A stretch of DNA of 64,000 nucleotides, taken from positions 62,001 through 126,000 of the forward strand of contig CAZDWZ010000004.1 in NCBI GenBank assembly GCA_964509425.1, given 5' to 3'. The position numbers were made by a program, and so were the translations under genes. The stretch is from CAZDWZ01 sp964509425. GTDB taxonomy: Bacteria > Bdellovibrionota_C > UBA2361 > SZUA-149 > CAZDWZ01. Position 1 is the stretch's first letter. Each line of letters opens with the position of its first letter. Below, piece by piece: positions 53,147-61,789 of the stretch. The notes under the pieces were generated by a model. That model was not told where the DNA came from and ran no database searches. It saw only the letters and a list, made by a program, of their open reading frames with translations.

Positions 53147-54745
53147 ATGCCGATCAAAACCGGACCAAATTTCGACGACGCGCCCCAGGACTCCAGTGAA
53201 GAACGCGGTGATCTGACCACTCAGACACTCCGCGGCTTCAAGTGGACCTATCTCTCCACGATCATCCAGTTCGCGCTCGGCTTTATCACCTTCACCTCGC
53301 TTGCACACCTCCTTGGGCCAAGAGAATTCGGAATCGTGAATATGGCGACCATATTCACGAATTTCATTGAACGAGTGGGGTTTCTGGGAGTGGGGCAGGC
53401 GCTTGTGCAGCGCGAGAAGCTTACTCCGGCGCACGTTCGCTGCGGATTTTTTCTGTGTCTGGTGTTCGGATTTCTTCTTTTTGTCGTGTTCTATTTTGCC
53501 TCACCGTTCATCGCGGCGTTTTTCGACGAGCCGGAAATAGTCACGGCACTCCGCGTTGTGAGCCTGAGCTTCGTTCTCGCTTGCATCGCTGAGGTCCCCG
53601 CATGTCTGCTCCAGAGGGAACTGCGTTTTAAAGAGCTCCTCTACATCACCAACGTCTCGTTTTTTCTCGGCTACGCTGTAGTCGGAATTGTTCTGGCCGT
53701 GCTCGGATTCAGCTACTGGTCGCTCATCGCGGCTATCGTCGTGGCGAGATTGGTGAAGCTGTACATGGCTTTCCGCGCGCTTCCCCAGCGTCTGTCGCTC
53801 GATTTTTCGAGGCAAGAGGCGAAGGATCTTCTTCATATCGGGGTTGGCTTCTCACTCGGACGGCTGACCAATTATTGTGCTCTGGTCGGGGATGAATTCG
53901 TGACTGGAAAACTTCTGGGAGCTCAGGCCCTCGGCCTTTACAGCCGGGCCTATCAGCTGATGACCGCACCGGCTACTTACTTCGGCCAGGTTCTCGAGAA
54001 AGTGCTCTTTGCGGCATTGGCGCAGCGGCAAAACGAGCCTGCGAAGGTCGCCAAATATTTCCTCTTCGGGGTCGAGCTTTGCTCTCTTGTCAGTGTGGGC
54101 GGGGCCGTGGTTCTGACGGTGGCGGCGCAGGAGGTGGTGCTCGCCCTCTTCGGTCCAAAGTGGATTGAGGCCGTTCCTGCCGTTCAGATTCTTGGGCTCG
54201 GGGTGTTTTTCAGGACCTGCTACAAGAACAGCGACACCGTGATTCGGGCCCTGGGGGCGGTCTATCGATTGGCGTTTCGCCAGACGCTCTATGCAATCGT
54301 GGTCATCGGCGGGACCATTATCGGGAGCCGCTGGGGACTCGAGGGAGTCGCGGTCGCGGTCCTTGTTTCGGTATTCCTGAACTACGTCATTCTCTCCCTG
54401 CTCTGTCTCCGGCTTCTCTCTCTTCCGTTGAGCACGTTCCTAAAAGCGCACCTTCCGGCCGTCTGGGTCGGTTCTTGGCAACTCCTCACGCTTTGGACTT
54501 CGGTTCATCTTTCCCGAGGAGCGGAGCTCAACTGCTATGTGACGCTCCTTGTCGGAGGGATCGCGACCGGTATCGTGTCGATTCTCGCGTTCTTGGTTTG
54601 TCCGGAGGCGTGCACGCCCAAAGTTTTCGCCTGGCTGGGGAAAAATGTGAAGCTCGAGAAGTTCGGAAAAGCGGGAAAGCTGGGCCAAAGCTTCCTCCTC
54701 CGCGGCAGTTTGCCGGAGCCGCTGGCGCAGGCGGGGCCCTCTTAA
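53147..54745 (+). CDS. Wzx-like polysaccharide flippase (MOP superfamily)
   Basis: A 532-residue membrane protein with about 12-14 helices. It opens with a soluble stretch, then LRGFKWTYLSTIIQFALGFITF, and HLLGPREFGIVNMATIF, marking the Polysacc_synt family; NTDTVIRALGA-like segments follow (NSDTVIRALGAVYRLAF). It flips lipid-linked repeat units from cytoplasm to periplasm for Wzy. Divergent from the wzy-like gene across 94 bp, which probably holds promoters for both directions. The C-terminus (about 485-532) is a Lys-rich cytoplasmic tail. Length is somewhat longer than typical. Confidence 0.9.
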   Translation: MPIKTGPNFDDAPQDSSEERGDLTTQTLRGFKWTYLSTIIQFALGFITFTSLAHLLGPREFGIVNMATIFTNFIERVGFLGVGQALVQREKLTPAHVRCGFFLCLVFGFLLFVVFYFASPFIAAFFDEPEIVTALRVVSLSFVLACIAEVPACLLQRELRFKELLYITNVSFFLGYAVVGIVLAVLGFSYWSLIAAIVVARLVKLYMAFRALPQRLSLDFSRQEAKDLLHIGVGFSLGRLTNYCALVGDEFVTGKLLGAQALGLYSRAYQLMTAPATYFGQVLEKVLFAALAQRQNEPAKVAKYFLFGVELCSLVSVGGAVVLTVAAQEVVLALFGPKWIEAVPAVQILGLGVFFRTCYKNSDTVIRALGAVYRLAFRQTLYAIVVIGGTIIGSRWGLEGVAVAVLVSVFLNYVILSLLCLRLLSLPLSTFLKAHLPAVWVGSWQLLTLWTSVHLSRGAELNCYVTLLVGGIATGIVSILAFLVCPEACTPKVFAWLGKNVKLEKFGKAGKLGQSFLLRGSLPEPLAQAGPS

Positions 54746-54951
54746 TGCTATCGTAATATGCCAGGGCGATAGTTGAGGTGGCGCAATCTGCTGCCGAAGA
54801 TTCCGTGCGATCGGCCGATTTTATTCGAAAAAATGCTGTTCGTGCCCAAATATTTTGCGGAATCGATTTCATTTTTTTGCTTCAAATGCTAGGTCAGGCC
54901 GCACCTCTCTCAGATGTCCTAGAGATTTTTCAGTAGTTGGAGATTAGAAAA

Positions 54952-56145
54952 ATGAATGTTGTGAAAGCTGTACAGACCCGGGCTGTAAAAGGCACCCGTT
55001 TGTTCTTTGCTTCAGTTCTTTTGGTTTTCGCCGGAGCTACCGCCGCAGAAGCCACGAACAACTGTGTATTCGTAAAGAGCACCAAATCTTGGAACCTCAC
55101 CGCGAGCTGCTCGACGGATGAGACCTTGGTAATCCCTACCGGCATTACCCTGAATGGCGGCGGCTTCAAGATCACCGCAATCGATCCACCAGCAGGCAAC
55201 TTTGTCGGCGCGATCATTCAAAACGCCGGAAAGACGCTGAACGTGAACAACTTATTCCTGCGGACGAACCTCGCTGACGTGTGCGCGGCTCCAGGAAACG
55301 GTGTCGTGGGAATTTTGCTGAACAAGTCGGCTTCCACGATTTCGGGCGTGAACATCACGATCAACAAGGGCGCTGGAACCAGCACCTGCGCTGAAGGTGT
55401 TGCAATCCAGGCGCAAGGCCTTCCATTCGTTGCAAACGGCGCATTCTCGAAGGTTACCGTAAAGGGCAGCACCCTGAACTACAACCAGCTCGCTGGTGTG
55501 GTTGCATACGGAAACGTCAACGTCCGTGTTGAGGCGAACCTGATCAAGAACCTCGGCGGCTTCCCAGTTGCTCAGCGCGGAGTTGAAATCGGTCTCGGCG
55601 CAAAGTCATACATCTTGAACAACGAAATCGTTCGTCACACGCAAGTGCCGCAAACCAGCTCGCCTTCGTATGGAATCTTGATGAACCTCGCCGGGCAGTC
55701 GACCGTTCTTACCAACGTGTTGAACTTCAATGACTTCGGAATTCGCTTGATCGGAACGAGCAAGAACACGGTTCGTGGCAACGCGATTCGGAGTTCGGCA
55801 TTCGACGGGATCCTCGTAAGCGGCTTCCCTGGTGTTGTATCGACCGGAAATACCCTCTGGGCGAATAACTCCGGAAAGAACATCGGGAACGGAATCACTC
55901 TCAGCGATCTCGACGGCACCGTCACCAAGAACACCATCAAGAACAACATCACTGAGCGGAACGATGCTGCCGGTCTCGTTGTTGGTGGAACGTTGAATAA
56001 GATTCAGGTGAACACCTCGAGCTTGAACGACGTAATCGATATCGCGAACATCGGAACGGGTGGAAACCTGTATTCGAAGAACCTGTGCGTAACAAACTCA
56101 GGTCCTCCGGTTACTTGCACCCCGCCTCCGCCACCGGCTCCATAG
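54952..56145 (+). CDS. Secreted right-handed parallel beta-helix protein
   Basis: A 397-residue exported protein, signal peptide ending about TAAEAT (residue 31). The mature chain is a run of beta-helix coils rich in Asn, Gly, Val, Ile and Thr: FVANGAFSKVTVKGSTLNYN, NVRVEANLIKNLGG, NEIVRHTQ, NTVRGNAIRSSAFDGILVSG, GTVTKNTIKNN. It closes in a Pro-rich tail (PPVTCTPPPPPAP). ATG 54952 has GGAG 9 bases upstream; a TTG at 54937 is less likely. The repeat form resembles pectate-lyase and adhesin folds, but I see no catalytic motif. It is a single-gene unit ending at a strong terminator. Function unknown. Confidence 0.8.
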   Translation: MNVVKAVQTRAVKGTRLFFASVLLVFAGATAAEATNNCVFVKSTKSWNLTASCSTDETLVIPTGITLNGGGFKITAIDPPAGNFVGAIIQNAGKTLNVNNLFLRTNLADVCAAPGNGVVGILLNKSASTISGVNITINKGAGTSTCAEGVAIQAQGLPFVANGAFSKVTVKGSTLNYNQLAGVVAYGNVNVRVEANLIKNLGGFPVAQRGVEIGLGAKSYILNNEIVRHTQVPQTSSPSYGILMNLAGQSTVLTNVLNFNDFGIRLIGTSKNTVRGNAIRSSAFDGILVSGFPGVVSTGNTLWANNSGKNIGNGITLSDLDGTVTKNTIKNNITERNDAAGLVVGGTLNKIQVNTSSLNDVIDIANIGTGGNLYSKNLCVTNSGPPVTCTPPPPPAP

Positions 56146-56164
56146 TCGGTCGGAGTTATCCGAA

Positions 56165-56204
56165 ACAAAAAAGGGAGACGCATCGCCGTCTCCCTTTTTT
56201 TTGT
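56165..56204. terminator. Strong intrinsic terminator, possibly bidirectional
   Basis: GGGAGACG (56173-56180), loop CATCGC, CGTCTCCC (56187-56194), then eight T (56195-56202). An A-run precedes the stem, so it can also stop transcripts from the convergent ABC operon ending at 56387. It starts 20 bases after the beta-helix gene. Confidence 0.95.
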
Positions 56205-56386
56205 TTTCCATTGAATCGGCCCGAGCTGATTCGGCCTCGCATTAGCCATGCTTTTCGATTGGGCGCCTGTCTTTCGTGTGCGCCGCCCTCTTTTGGACGT
56301 TTTGGATTCGACGGACTCTCTTTGCTGAAACGGATCAAAGGACGGCAGCTCCCGGGTCCCCGGTCAGCTTCAATGCTTCGCAATCT

Positions 56387-58129
56387 CTATTTATCTTCCT
56401 CGAGCGCGTGAAGTGCTTCCGCTCCCGCGGCAAGGGCACGTCGCGCAGCCGAGACATTCGTCAGCACAATGAGGGTGAGAGACCCGATGAGGAGGAGCCA
56501 ATAGTCCGAGGTTTGCATTTTCGAGACGAAGGCGGGAACCGTCGTCAGAACAAAAAGAAAAAGAGTGGGAAGGAAACAAAGCCCGATGATGATAAACGCG
56601 AAGAGCATGTAGACGAGGCTCCCAAAACTCGCGATTACCTGTCCGCTCGAATCCCAATCGAACTTGGCGTAGACCGCCCCCATCCCAATTCCGAGGCCCA
56701 CAATCCCGATGCTGACCGAGGCCGCTACCACAACCGTAGCGACGACTGCCTGCCACGGACTTTGGATCGCAAGCGTTCCCGAAACAAAAAGGGTGAGCGA
56801 AAGGCAGAGGACCGGGATCAGCCACGTGTAGAATTTGTAGAGGAGAAGCTTTTCGATCGAGAGGGGAGTGCCACGAAGAATCCCGTAGGCTCGCCCTTCG
56901 AAGCTGACCGAGGGAAAAACGAACCGCGTCGCAAGCGCCGCTAAAATACAGGTGCCAAACATCACGTTTGCAACGGCCAGGATGAGCTCCCACCAAACAC
57001 CCACCCCCTGCGAAATCTCCGAAACGCTCCGGAGTGACCGGAAGTTATACAGATACATAAAAGTGAGGAGGAGGAGGAGAAGAAGCTGAAGCGCCTGTGT
57101 GGTGTCACGGAAGAACATTTTCGCCTCTTTCGTCATAATCGCGCGAAACTCAGGTGCCCCACGGAAGACAACGTCACCGATCGCACCAAAGAGACGCGAA
57201 CCATAGATCCGCGGCTGGCGTTTCTCCCGCGATGCGACAGCAAACCCACGACGGAAAAGAAGGTCGAAGCAAAAATAGGAGAGCGACCCTACGGAGATGA
57301 GCGCCAGAGTCAGTGCGACTACGAAGGGAATCGCAGACTCATAATGTTTCCCTCCGCAGAGAAGAAGAATTTGCGCGATCCAACGCGACGGCACCCACCA
57401 GGGCTGCGGATCGGTATAAAATGAAAGCTGAGTCAGAAGCTTTTGCATTTGCTGCTCCCGCGCGGGCAGGGGCAGGTTACTCTCGTTTCCGACCGCTAAG
57501 ATCGCGCATGAGATGAAAAAAGAAAGGAGCACCAGGCAGTCCCTCATGCGGTTGGGCGGCATGAGGTTAACGAGGAAAGTCACGAGTAAAATGCCGATGA
57601 TGGCTGGAATGAGCACCAGAACTCCGATCGAATAGGTCGCGAGGAGATAATACCGGTAGTCGAGACCGAGCGCCTTTCCGTAGGCGACGACGAGCGGACC
57701 GAAAAACAACAAGAATATCCAGCTCGCGGTGATCGCAATCTCAATCGCCTTGGATCGAAAAAGTTGGAACTCGGAAACGGGAGCGTAAAGAAGAAGCGAG
57801 AGCTCTTGCGACATGTACAACGAAGAGAGTGCGACGATCGTGCTTGAAAGGAGGAGAATCAGAAAAAAACCGAGGAGGAGGAGACGAAGCAGATTTCCGA
57901 GCAGCGGCAATTGCTCGCCGCCGTGCATCATTACGGATTCGAAAAACGTGAGATTGGTCTTGAAAATGCCGTACATGATGAAGCCCGCAAGAAAAAGGAA
58001 AAGAAGCTCGCGGGAGACGCCGAGCTTCTTCGGTCCTTTGAAAAGGCGGTTCTTGTAAGCGAGGACGTAGGGGCGGAGAAGTACGGGAATCATCCTATTG
58101 AAGCTCCTGGGTCCCGCCGGGACCGGCAA
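56387..58129 (-). CDS. ABC transporter permease (ABC-2-like)
   Basis: A 580-residue membrane protein with about 12 hydrophobic helices and few charged loops. The length is about twice that of a normal ABC-2 permease, consistent with a duplicated or fused pair of six-helix halves. The 35 bp overlap with the ATPase gene directly upstream is strong evidence for a partner. Landmarks include FKTNLTFFESVMMHGGEQLP and AGFIMYGIF; I recognise no substrate motif. Probably an exporter in the inner membrane. Confidence 0.8.
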   Translation of the reverse strand: MPVPAGPRSFNRMIPVLLRPYVLAYKNRLFKGPKKLGVSRELLFLFLAGFIMYGIFKTNLTFFESVMMHGGEQLPLLGNLLRLLLLGFFLILLLSSTIVALSSLYMSQELSLLLYAPVSEFQLFRSKAIEIAITASWIFLLFFGPLVVAYGKALGLDYRYYLLATYSIGVLVLIPAIIGILLVTFLVNLMPPNRMRDCLVLLSFFISCAILAVGNESNLPLPAREQQMQKLLTQLSFYTDPQPWWVPSRWIAQILLLCGGKHYESAIPFVVALTLALISVGSLSYFCFDLLFRRGFAVASREKRQPRIYGSRLFGAIGDVVFRGAPEFRAIMTKEAKMFFRDTTQALQLLLLLLLTFMYLYNFRSLRSVSEISQGVGVWWELILAVANVMFGTCILAALATRFVFPSVSFEGRAYGILRGTPLSIEKLLLYKFYTWLIPVLCLSLTLFVSGTLAIQSPWQAVVATVVVAASVSIGIVGLGIGMGAVYAKFDWDSSGQVIASFGSLVYMLFAFIIIGLCFLPTLFLFVLTTVPAFVSKMQTSDYWLLLIGSLTLIVLTNVSAARRALAAGAEALHALEEDK

Positions 58130-58847
58130 TGAGTTCCAAGAAGAGATTCTCCAGACTCTGCCCGGCGCTTCCTGAGGCGCTGAGGAGATAGAGTTCTTCC
58201 AGCGTTCCCGAAGCGAGGAGTTTTCCTCGCTTGATCACCCCCAAGTGGTCGGCGATCTCTTCCGCTACGGAAAGAGTATGCGTCGACATGAAGACCGTTT
58301 TACCGGCGCGCGCGCGTTCACGAAAAACATCCTTCAAAAGCTTAGCTCCTGGAGGATCCAGTCCGATCATCGGTTCGTCGACGACAAGGACGGGCGGATC
58401 GTGAACCAACGCGCCACACATAACGATTCGCTGCTTCATGCCATGCGAGTACGTCTCGATCATGTCGAACTGCCAATTCGTGAGTTCAAAGCGTTCAAGG
58501 AGTTCATCAATCGTGACGGCTGCCGATTTACGATCGAGGCGATAGAGATCGGCGATAAAAAGGAGATATTCGCGTCCGGTCAGCTTTCCGTAGACGTAGG
58601 CGCGATCCGGTACGACGCCCATGAGACGCTTTGCTCTCAGGGGCTGCTCCGACAAACGGTGGCCGCCGACTTCAATCTCGCCCGAAGTGGGCTCCAACAC
58701 TCCGGTCACCATGCGAATCGTCGTCGTTTTTCCGGCACCGTTCGTCCCAAGGAAAGCAAAAATGCTCCCTGTGTTGACTTGAAGAGAAATACCGTCGACG
58801 GCGGTAAACGTTCCGAAACGCTTCGAGAGATTTCGCAACACGATCAT
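58095..58847 (-). CDS. ABC transporter ATP-binding protein
   Basis: ATPase subunit powering the adjacent permease. The 250 residues hold Walker A GTNGAGKTT (34-42), signature YSHGMKQR (133-140, with SHGMK for the usual LSGGQ), and Walker B VLVVDEPMIGLDP (153-165), then the H-loop in STHTLS. It resembles CcmA-like exporter ATPases. Its start overlaps the preceding small gene's stop by 4 bp and its end overlaps the permease gene by 35 bp, so the three are one unit. Confidence 0.95.
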   Translation of the reverse strand: MIVLRNLSKRFGTFTAVDGISLQVNTGSIFAFLGTNGAGKTTTIRMVTGVLEPTSGEIEVGGHRLSEQPLRAKRLMGVVPDRAYVYGKLTGREYLLFIADLYRLDRKSAAVTIDELLERFELTNWQFDMIETYSHGMKQRIVMCGALVHDPPVLVVDEPMIGLDPPGAKLLKDVFRERARAGKTVFMSTHTLSVAEEIADHLGVIKRGKLLASGTLEELYLLSASGSAGQSLENLFLELIAGPGGTQELQ

Positions 58848-59071
58848 GGAATACGCTCTCCCTGCGGCTCGGCTTGATGGTTCACCAGTATCGCATTCAT
58901 TGGACGGTTCTCCGGCAGTCTTCCCGGAACGTCCTTCCGCGGTGAGCGAATTCCCGGTTGGGGGGTTATGATCAAGTCCTCGGCGCTTTCAAGAAGCGGC
59001 GACAGCGCGACCAGACCCGCGGTTGACGCAAGAAATAAAATCGCGGCAATCACGCGCGCTGGTTTTTTCAT
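58844..59071 (-). CDS. Small exported or membrane-anchored protein
   Basis: A 75-residue product with a hydrophobic N-terminus (ARVIAAILFLASTAGLVALSPLL, residues 5-27) and a Pro/Arg/Asn-rich tail that looks disordered. It may be a signal-anchor protein facing the periplasm. The 4 bp overlap with the ABC ATPase gene suggests cotranscription. No recognised family; function unknown. Confidence 0.55.
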   Translation of the reverse strand: MKKPARVIAAILFLASTAGLVALSPLLESAEDLIITPQPGIRSPRKDVPGRLPENRPMNAILVNHQAEPQGERIP

Positions 59072-59253
59072 AGTTGTTACGACACTTATCGTCTCTTCCT
59101 TGTGGTTTAGACTCCTTCCGGTGGCAAGTCGGTTTTTCTTTCATCGCACAGAAGGAACGCGGGTTTGTCACAGTGTGCACGTTCCCAATTGCTTGCCTAA
59201 GGTCCCGCTATCGGGTACGTTATGGCGCTTTGCAGATTCCTCTGGAAAACCAT

Positions 59254-59337
59254 GCCGGAGTGGTGGAACTGGTAGACGCGCCGGACTCAAAATCCGGTAG
59301 GGGCAACCCTGTGAGAGTTCGACTCTCTCCTCCGGCA
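59254..59337 (+). tRNA. tRNA-Leu (CAA)
   Basis: An 84-base gene that folds as a class II tRNA with a long variable arm. Acceptor stem GCCGGAG (59254-59260) pairs with CTCCGGC (59330-59336), discriminator A at 59337. The anticodon arm is CCGGA-CTCAAAA-TCCGG with anticodon CAA (reads UUG). The variable arm (AGGGGCAACCCT region) and T-arm (GAGAGTTCGACTCTC) are complete. The 3' CCA is not encoded. It lies alone between the ABC operon and the desaturase gene. Confidence 0.97.
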
Positions 59338-59484
59338 ACCGCTGGGGTTGATGCAAGACAATGTGGAGCTCGCCGCGACGCAGGCTGGGTCGTGACGCCG
59401 CCTGGGTCGGGACGCCGGCTGAGTTGCAGAGGCGGGGCGGGCGGAATTCTGGAGGTTGGGAAGGAAGAGTGAGAAGGGGTCGGA

Positions 59485-60450
59485 ATGCTCGTTGATTATC
59501 GCACCAAACATACGCCGGAGCAGATAAAGCGCTTCGACGCGATAAAAGAAGTCCTCAAGGACATCGAACCGGAAGTTACTCAGCTTCTTGCAAACCATCG
59601 GCGCCTTTCCAAACGCTGGATGCCGCATGAGGTCGTTCCGTGGGGCGAGGGCAGAGATTTTAACGACGAGCCATGGTCGGCGGAGCAATGCCCACTCCGG
59701 CCAGATGTCGTCCTCGCCTTAGAGACCAACCTTCTTACGGAAGACAATCTCCCCTATTACCACGCGCAAATTCAGGAAATGGTCGACCGGAACAGCGTCT
59801 GGCAGGACTGGAACCGGTTGTGGACGGCGGAAGAAGGCGGCCACGCCGCTTGCATTCGCGATTATCTCTACCTGAAGCGGGTGATGGACCCGGTCATGAT
59901 CGAGACGAACCGCCTCATGATCATGGAAGCGGGGTTCGACCGTGACTTTGCGGATCCGCTCGAGGTGTTCGCCTACACGAGCGCACAAGAGCTTGCGACC
60001 AGAATTTCTCACTTGAGAACCGGTCAGAAGGCGGATGAGCCGATCGTGCTCGAAATTTTGAAACGCATTTCCACAGATGAAAACCACCACTTCGTGTTTT
60101 ACCGCTCTGTTTGCGCGGAAGTTCTGAAGCGGATGCCTGAGCTCATGCTCGAAGCGATTCGGGTTCAGATGTACAGCTTCAGTATGCCCGGAAACGGCAT
60201 GAGCAACTTCGAGTTGCGCCAGGCGGTAATCGCAAATGCTGGAATTTATGGTGCCCGCGAGCACCGCGACCTCGTCATGATGCCCCTTCTCCGATTTTGG
60301 AAGCTCGACCAGCTCACAGGACTTTCACCCGAGGCAGAAAAGTCTCGAGATCGCATTCTGAAGCTCGAAAAGCTTTTAGACCGCATGGTAGAACGTCAAG
60401 AGCGCAACCAAAGAAAGACCGATCCGTTCTTCGAAAAGTTCGAGAAATAG
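59485..60450 (+). CDS. Acyl-ACP desaturase, ferritin-like di-iron
   Basis: Soluble enzyme introducing a double bond into acyl-ACP with O2. The 321 residues carry the di-iron ligands of the family: E80 in ALETNLLTEDNLP, E117 and H120 in WTAEEGGHAA, E169 in SAQELATRI, and E199 and H202 in TDENHHFVFY. WRLWTAEEGGH-type and DENHH motifs are those of stearoyl-ACP desaturase. In bacteria this family is best known from actinobacteria, so its presence here is notable. It lies about 150 bp after tRNA-Leu and 11 bp before a DUF62-like gene. Confidence 0.92.
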   Translation: MLVDYRTKHTPEQIKRFDAIKEVLKDIEPEVTQLLANHRRLSKRWMPHEVVPWGEGRDFNDEPWSAEQCPLRPDVVLALETNLLTEDNLPYYHAQIQEMVDRNSVWQDWNRLWTAEEGGHAACIRDYLYLKRVMDPVMIETNRLMIMEAGFDRDFADPLEVFAYTSAQELATRISHLRTGQKADEPIVLEILKRISTDENHHFVFYRSVCAEVLKRMPELMLEAIRVQMYSFSMPGNGMSNFELRQAVIANAGIYGAREHRDLVMMPLLRFWKLDQLTGLSPEAEKSRDRILKLEKLLDRMVERQERNQRKTDPFFEKFEK

Positions 60451-60461
60451 GTGTCCGCTCG

Positions 60462-61268
60462 ATGAAAGGACTTGTTCACATAATCGCGGACTACAGTCCG
60501 GGTGACTTGGCCTTTGCCGAGATGGTCTCCGCGCTTACCAAACAACTCCCCGAGAAATTTCTGCTTTGGGGCACTTCGGTCGCAAGCTTCGACACCCTTG
60601 CGCTCGGATTTTTGGTCGCGCAGCTCGGCCTCCAGGATGAGTCGCTTCGACCTGACACAACAATTATCTACGCAAATTGCGCGCCCCGCCGAGACTTATC
60701 GCAAGCGCGAAAGAACAATGAAGGCGAAGGTATTCTCTTCGGAGTACTTTCAAATAACGTGCCCGCTTTGGTTGTAAACAGCGGCTACTCGCTTTCGTTC
60801 GTAAAAGACGACTTGAAGGAACTCTGGTCGGTAAATGCTGAACGCGGGGGGAGCCAATTTCGTTCACGCGACGTGTTCCCGCCTCTGGTCGGCAAAGTCG
60901 CGAAGGAAGAAATCGATTTTCGGGGGAGCAAGCTCGATCCTCAAACGTCGATTCCGGACGCACCGCGCGGCGTCGTCGGCTACGTCGATTCATTCGGAAA
61001 TATCAAAACCACGTATCGACAAGGCGACGGAGAGCTTTCGTCGTTCGAAGAGGGCGAACGGCTCCAGATCACGATTCACGGAGTAACCCGGCCGGCATTG
61101 TATTCGACCGGGAATTTCAATGTTGACGATGGGGTAACGGCGTTTGGGCCGGGAAGCAGCGGTCGCGATCGACGTTTCTACGAGATATTCCGGCGGGGGG
61201 AATCCATTTGGGAAGCGTTTAAATGCCCTCCCGTAGGAAGCCGTGTCCATATTTCCCGTCGTACTTAG
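60462..61268 (+). CDS. SAM hydrolase-like (DUF62 / SAM hydroxide adenosyltransferase) protein
   Basis: A 268-residue protein starting at ATG 60462. FRSRDVFPPLVGKV (about 140-153) matches the FHGRDIFAP motif, and GYVDSFGNIKTTYRQ (about 174-188) the VDRFGN motif of S-adenosyl-L-methionine hydrolases, which release adenosine and methionine from SAM. The N-terminal motif of the family (TDFGxxDxYVG) is altered to IIADYSPGDLAFAE, keeping the second aspartate position. Activity is therefore uncertain. The start is set by the ATG 11 bp after the desaturase gene; a longer frame extends into that gene. Confidence 0.65.
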   Translation: MKGLVHIIADYSPGDLAFAEMVSALTKQLPEKFLLWGTSVASFDTLALGFLVAQLGLQDESLRPDTTIIYANCAPRRDLSQARKNNEGEGILFGVLSNNVPALVVNSGYSLSFVKDDLKELWSVNAERGGSQFRSRDVFPPLVGKVAKEEIDFRGSKLDPQTSIPDAPRGVVGYVDSFGNIKTTYRQGDGELSSFEEGERLQITIHGVTRPALYSTGNFNVDDGVTAFGPGSSGRDRRFYEIFRRGESIWEAFKCPPVGSRVHISRRT

Positions 61269-61507
61269 ATTTCCATCCGGGAATCCGCTCCCAACACGCG
61301 AGTGAAAATCTCATCCGAGTTTCCCTCATTTTCAGATTAGGGATTGAAAGAAATCCCCGTTTTCAGGGACTATAAAAGCCAATGCGTGCGCGACGTTTGA
61401 CGCCGGGGCGGTATAACTGCTCGATGTATCAGTCGAAAGTGCCACGTTAAGATTTCTAGGCGTTGGGCCGAAATATATTCCGAACACTGTTGAGGGGATA
61501 AAGCGAG

Positions 61508-61768
61508 ATGAATAATCAAGTTCTAAATAAGGTGATGCTTGAAGTTTTAGGTTTTCCGGTCTTATCTGCGCGCCGCGGCGGGGGACTTGGCAGTATGGTG
61601 AGCTGGCTCATTCGAGTCGTCATCTACGATATCTGCGTAACTTCGATTTCCGAAATCCTCGGGGTTTCCCGACTCGTCGCACTGTTTATCTTTCTCGGCA
61701 TCCTTGCTGGAATCAGCTTTGGCGGTTATCTGCTAAAGCAGAGAATGAGCCCGGCAGTGGATGAGTAA
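61508..61768 (+). CDS. Small membrane protein, hypothetical
   Basis: An 86-residue protein with a GGGLGSM turn followed by two hydrophobic segments (about 30-46 and 54-73, ALFIFLGILAGISFGGYLL). A basic/acidic tail follows. Family not recognised. GGGGATAAAGCGAG sits just before the ATG, and the next gene begins 21 bp after its stop, so it is probably in an operon with the AIM24 and peptidase genes. Confidence 0.6.
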   Translation: MNNQVLNKVMLEVLGFPVLSARRGGGLGSMVSWLIRVVIYDICVTSISEILGVSRLVALFIFLGILAGISFGGYLLKQRMSPAVDE

Positions 61769-61789
61769 CGGGTCTCTCGGGACCGTTCA

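Noticed and set aside
56276..56944. Long plus-strand frame opposite the ABC permease
   Set aside because: Highly charged, low-complexity translation typical of the antisense of a membrane protein gene; the minus-strand permease overlaps the ATPase gene and is the real one.
59254..59337. tRNA-Leu as an attachment site for a mobile element
   Set aside because: No integrase, no repeat of the tRNA 3' end seen downstream, and housekeeping-type genes on both sides.
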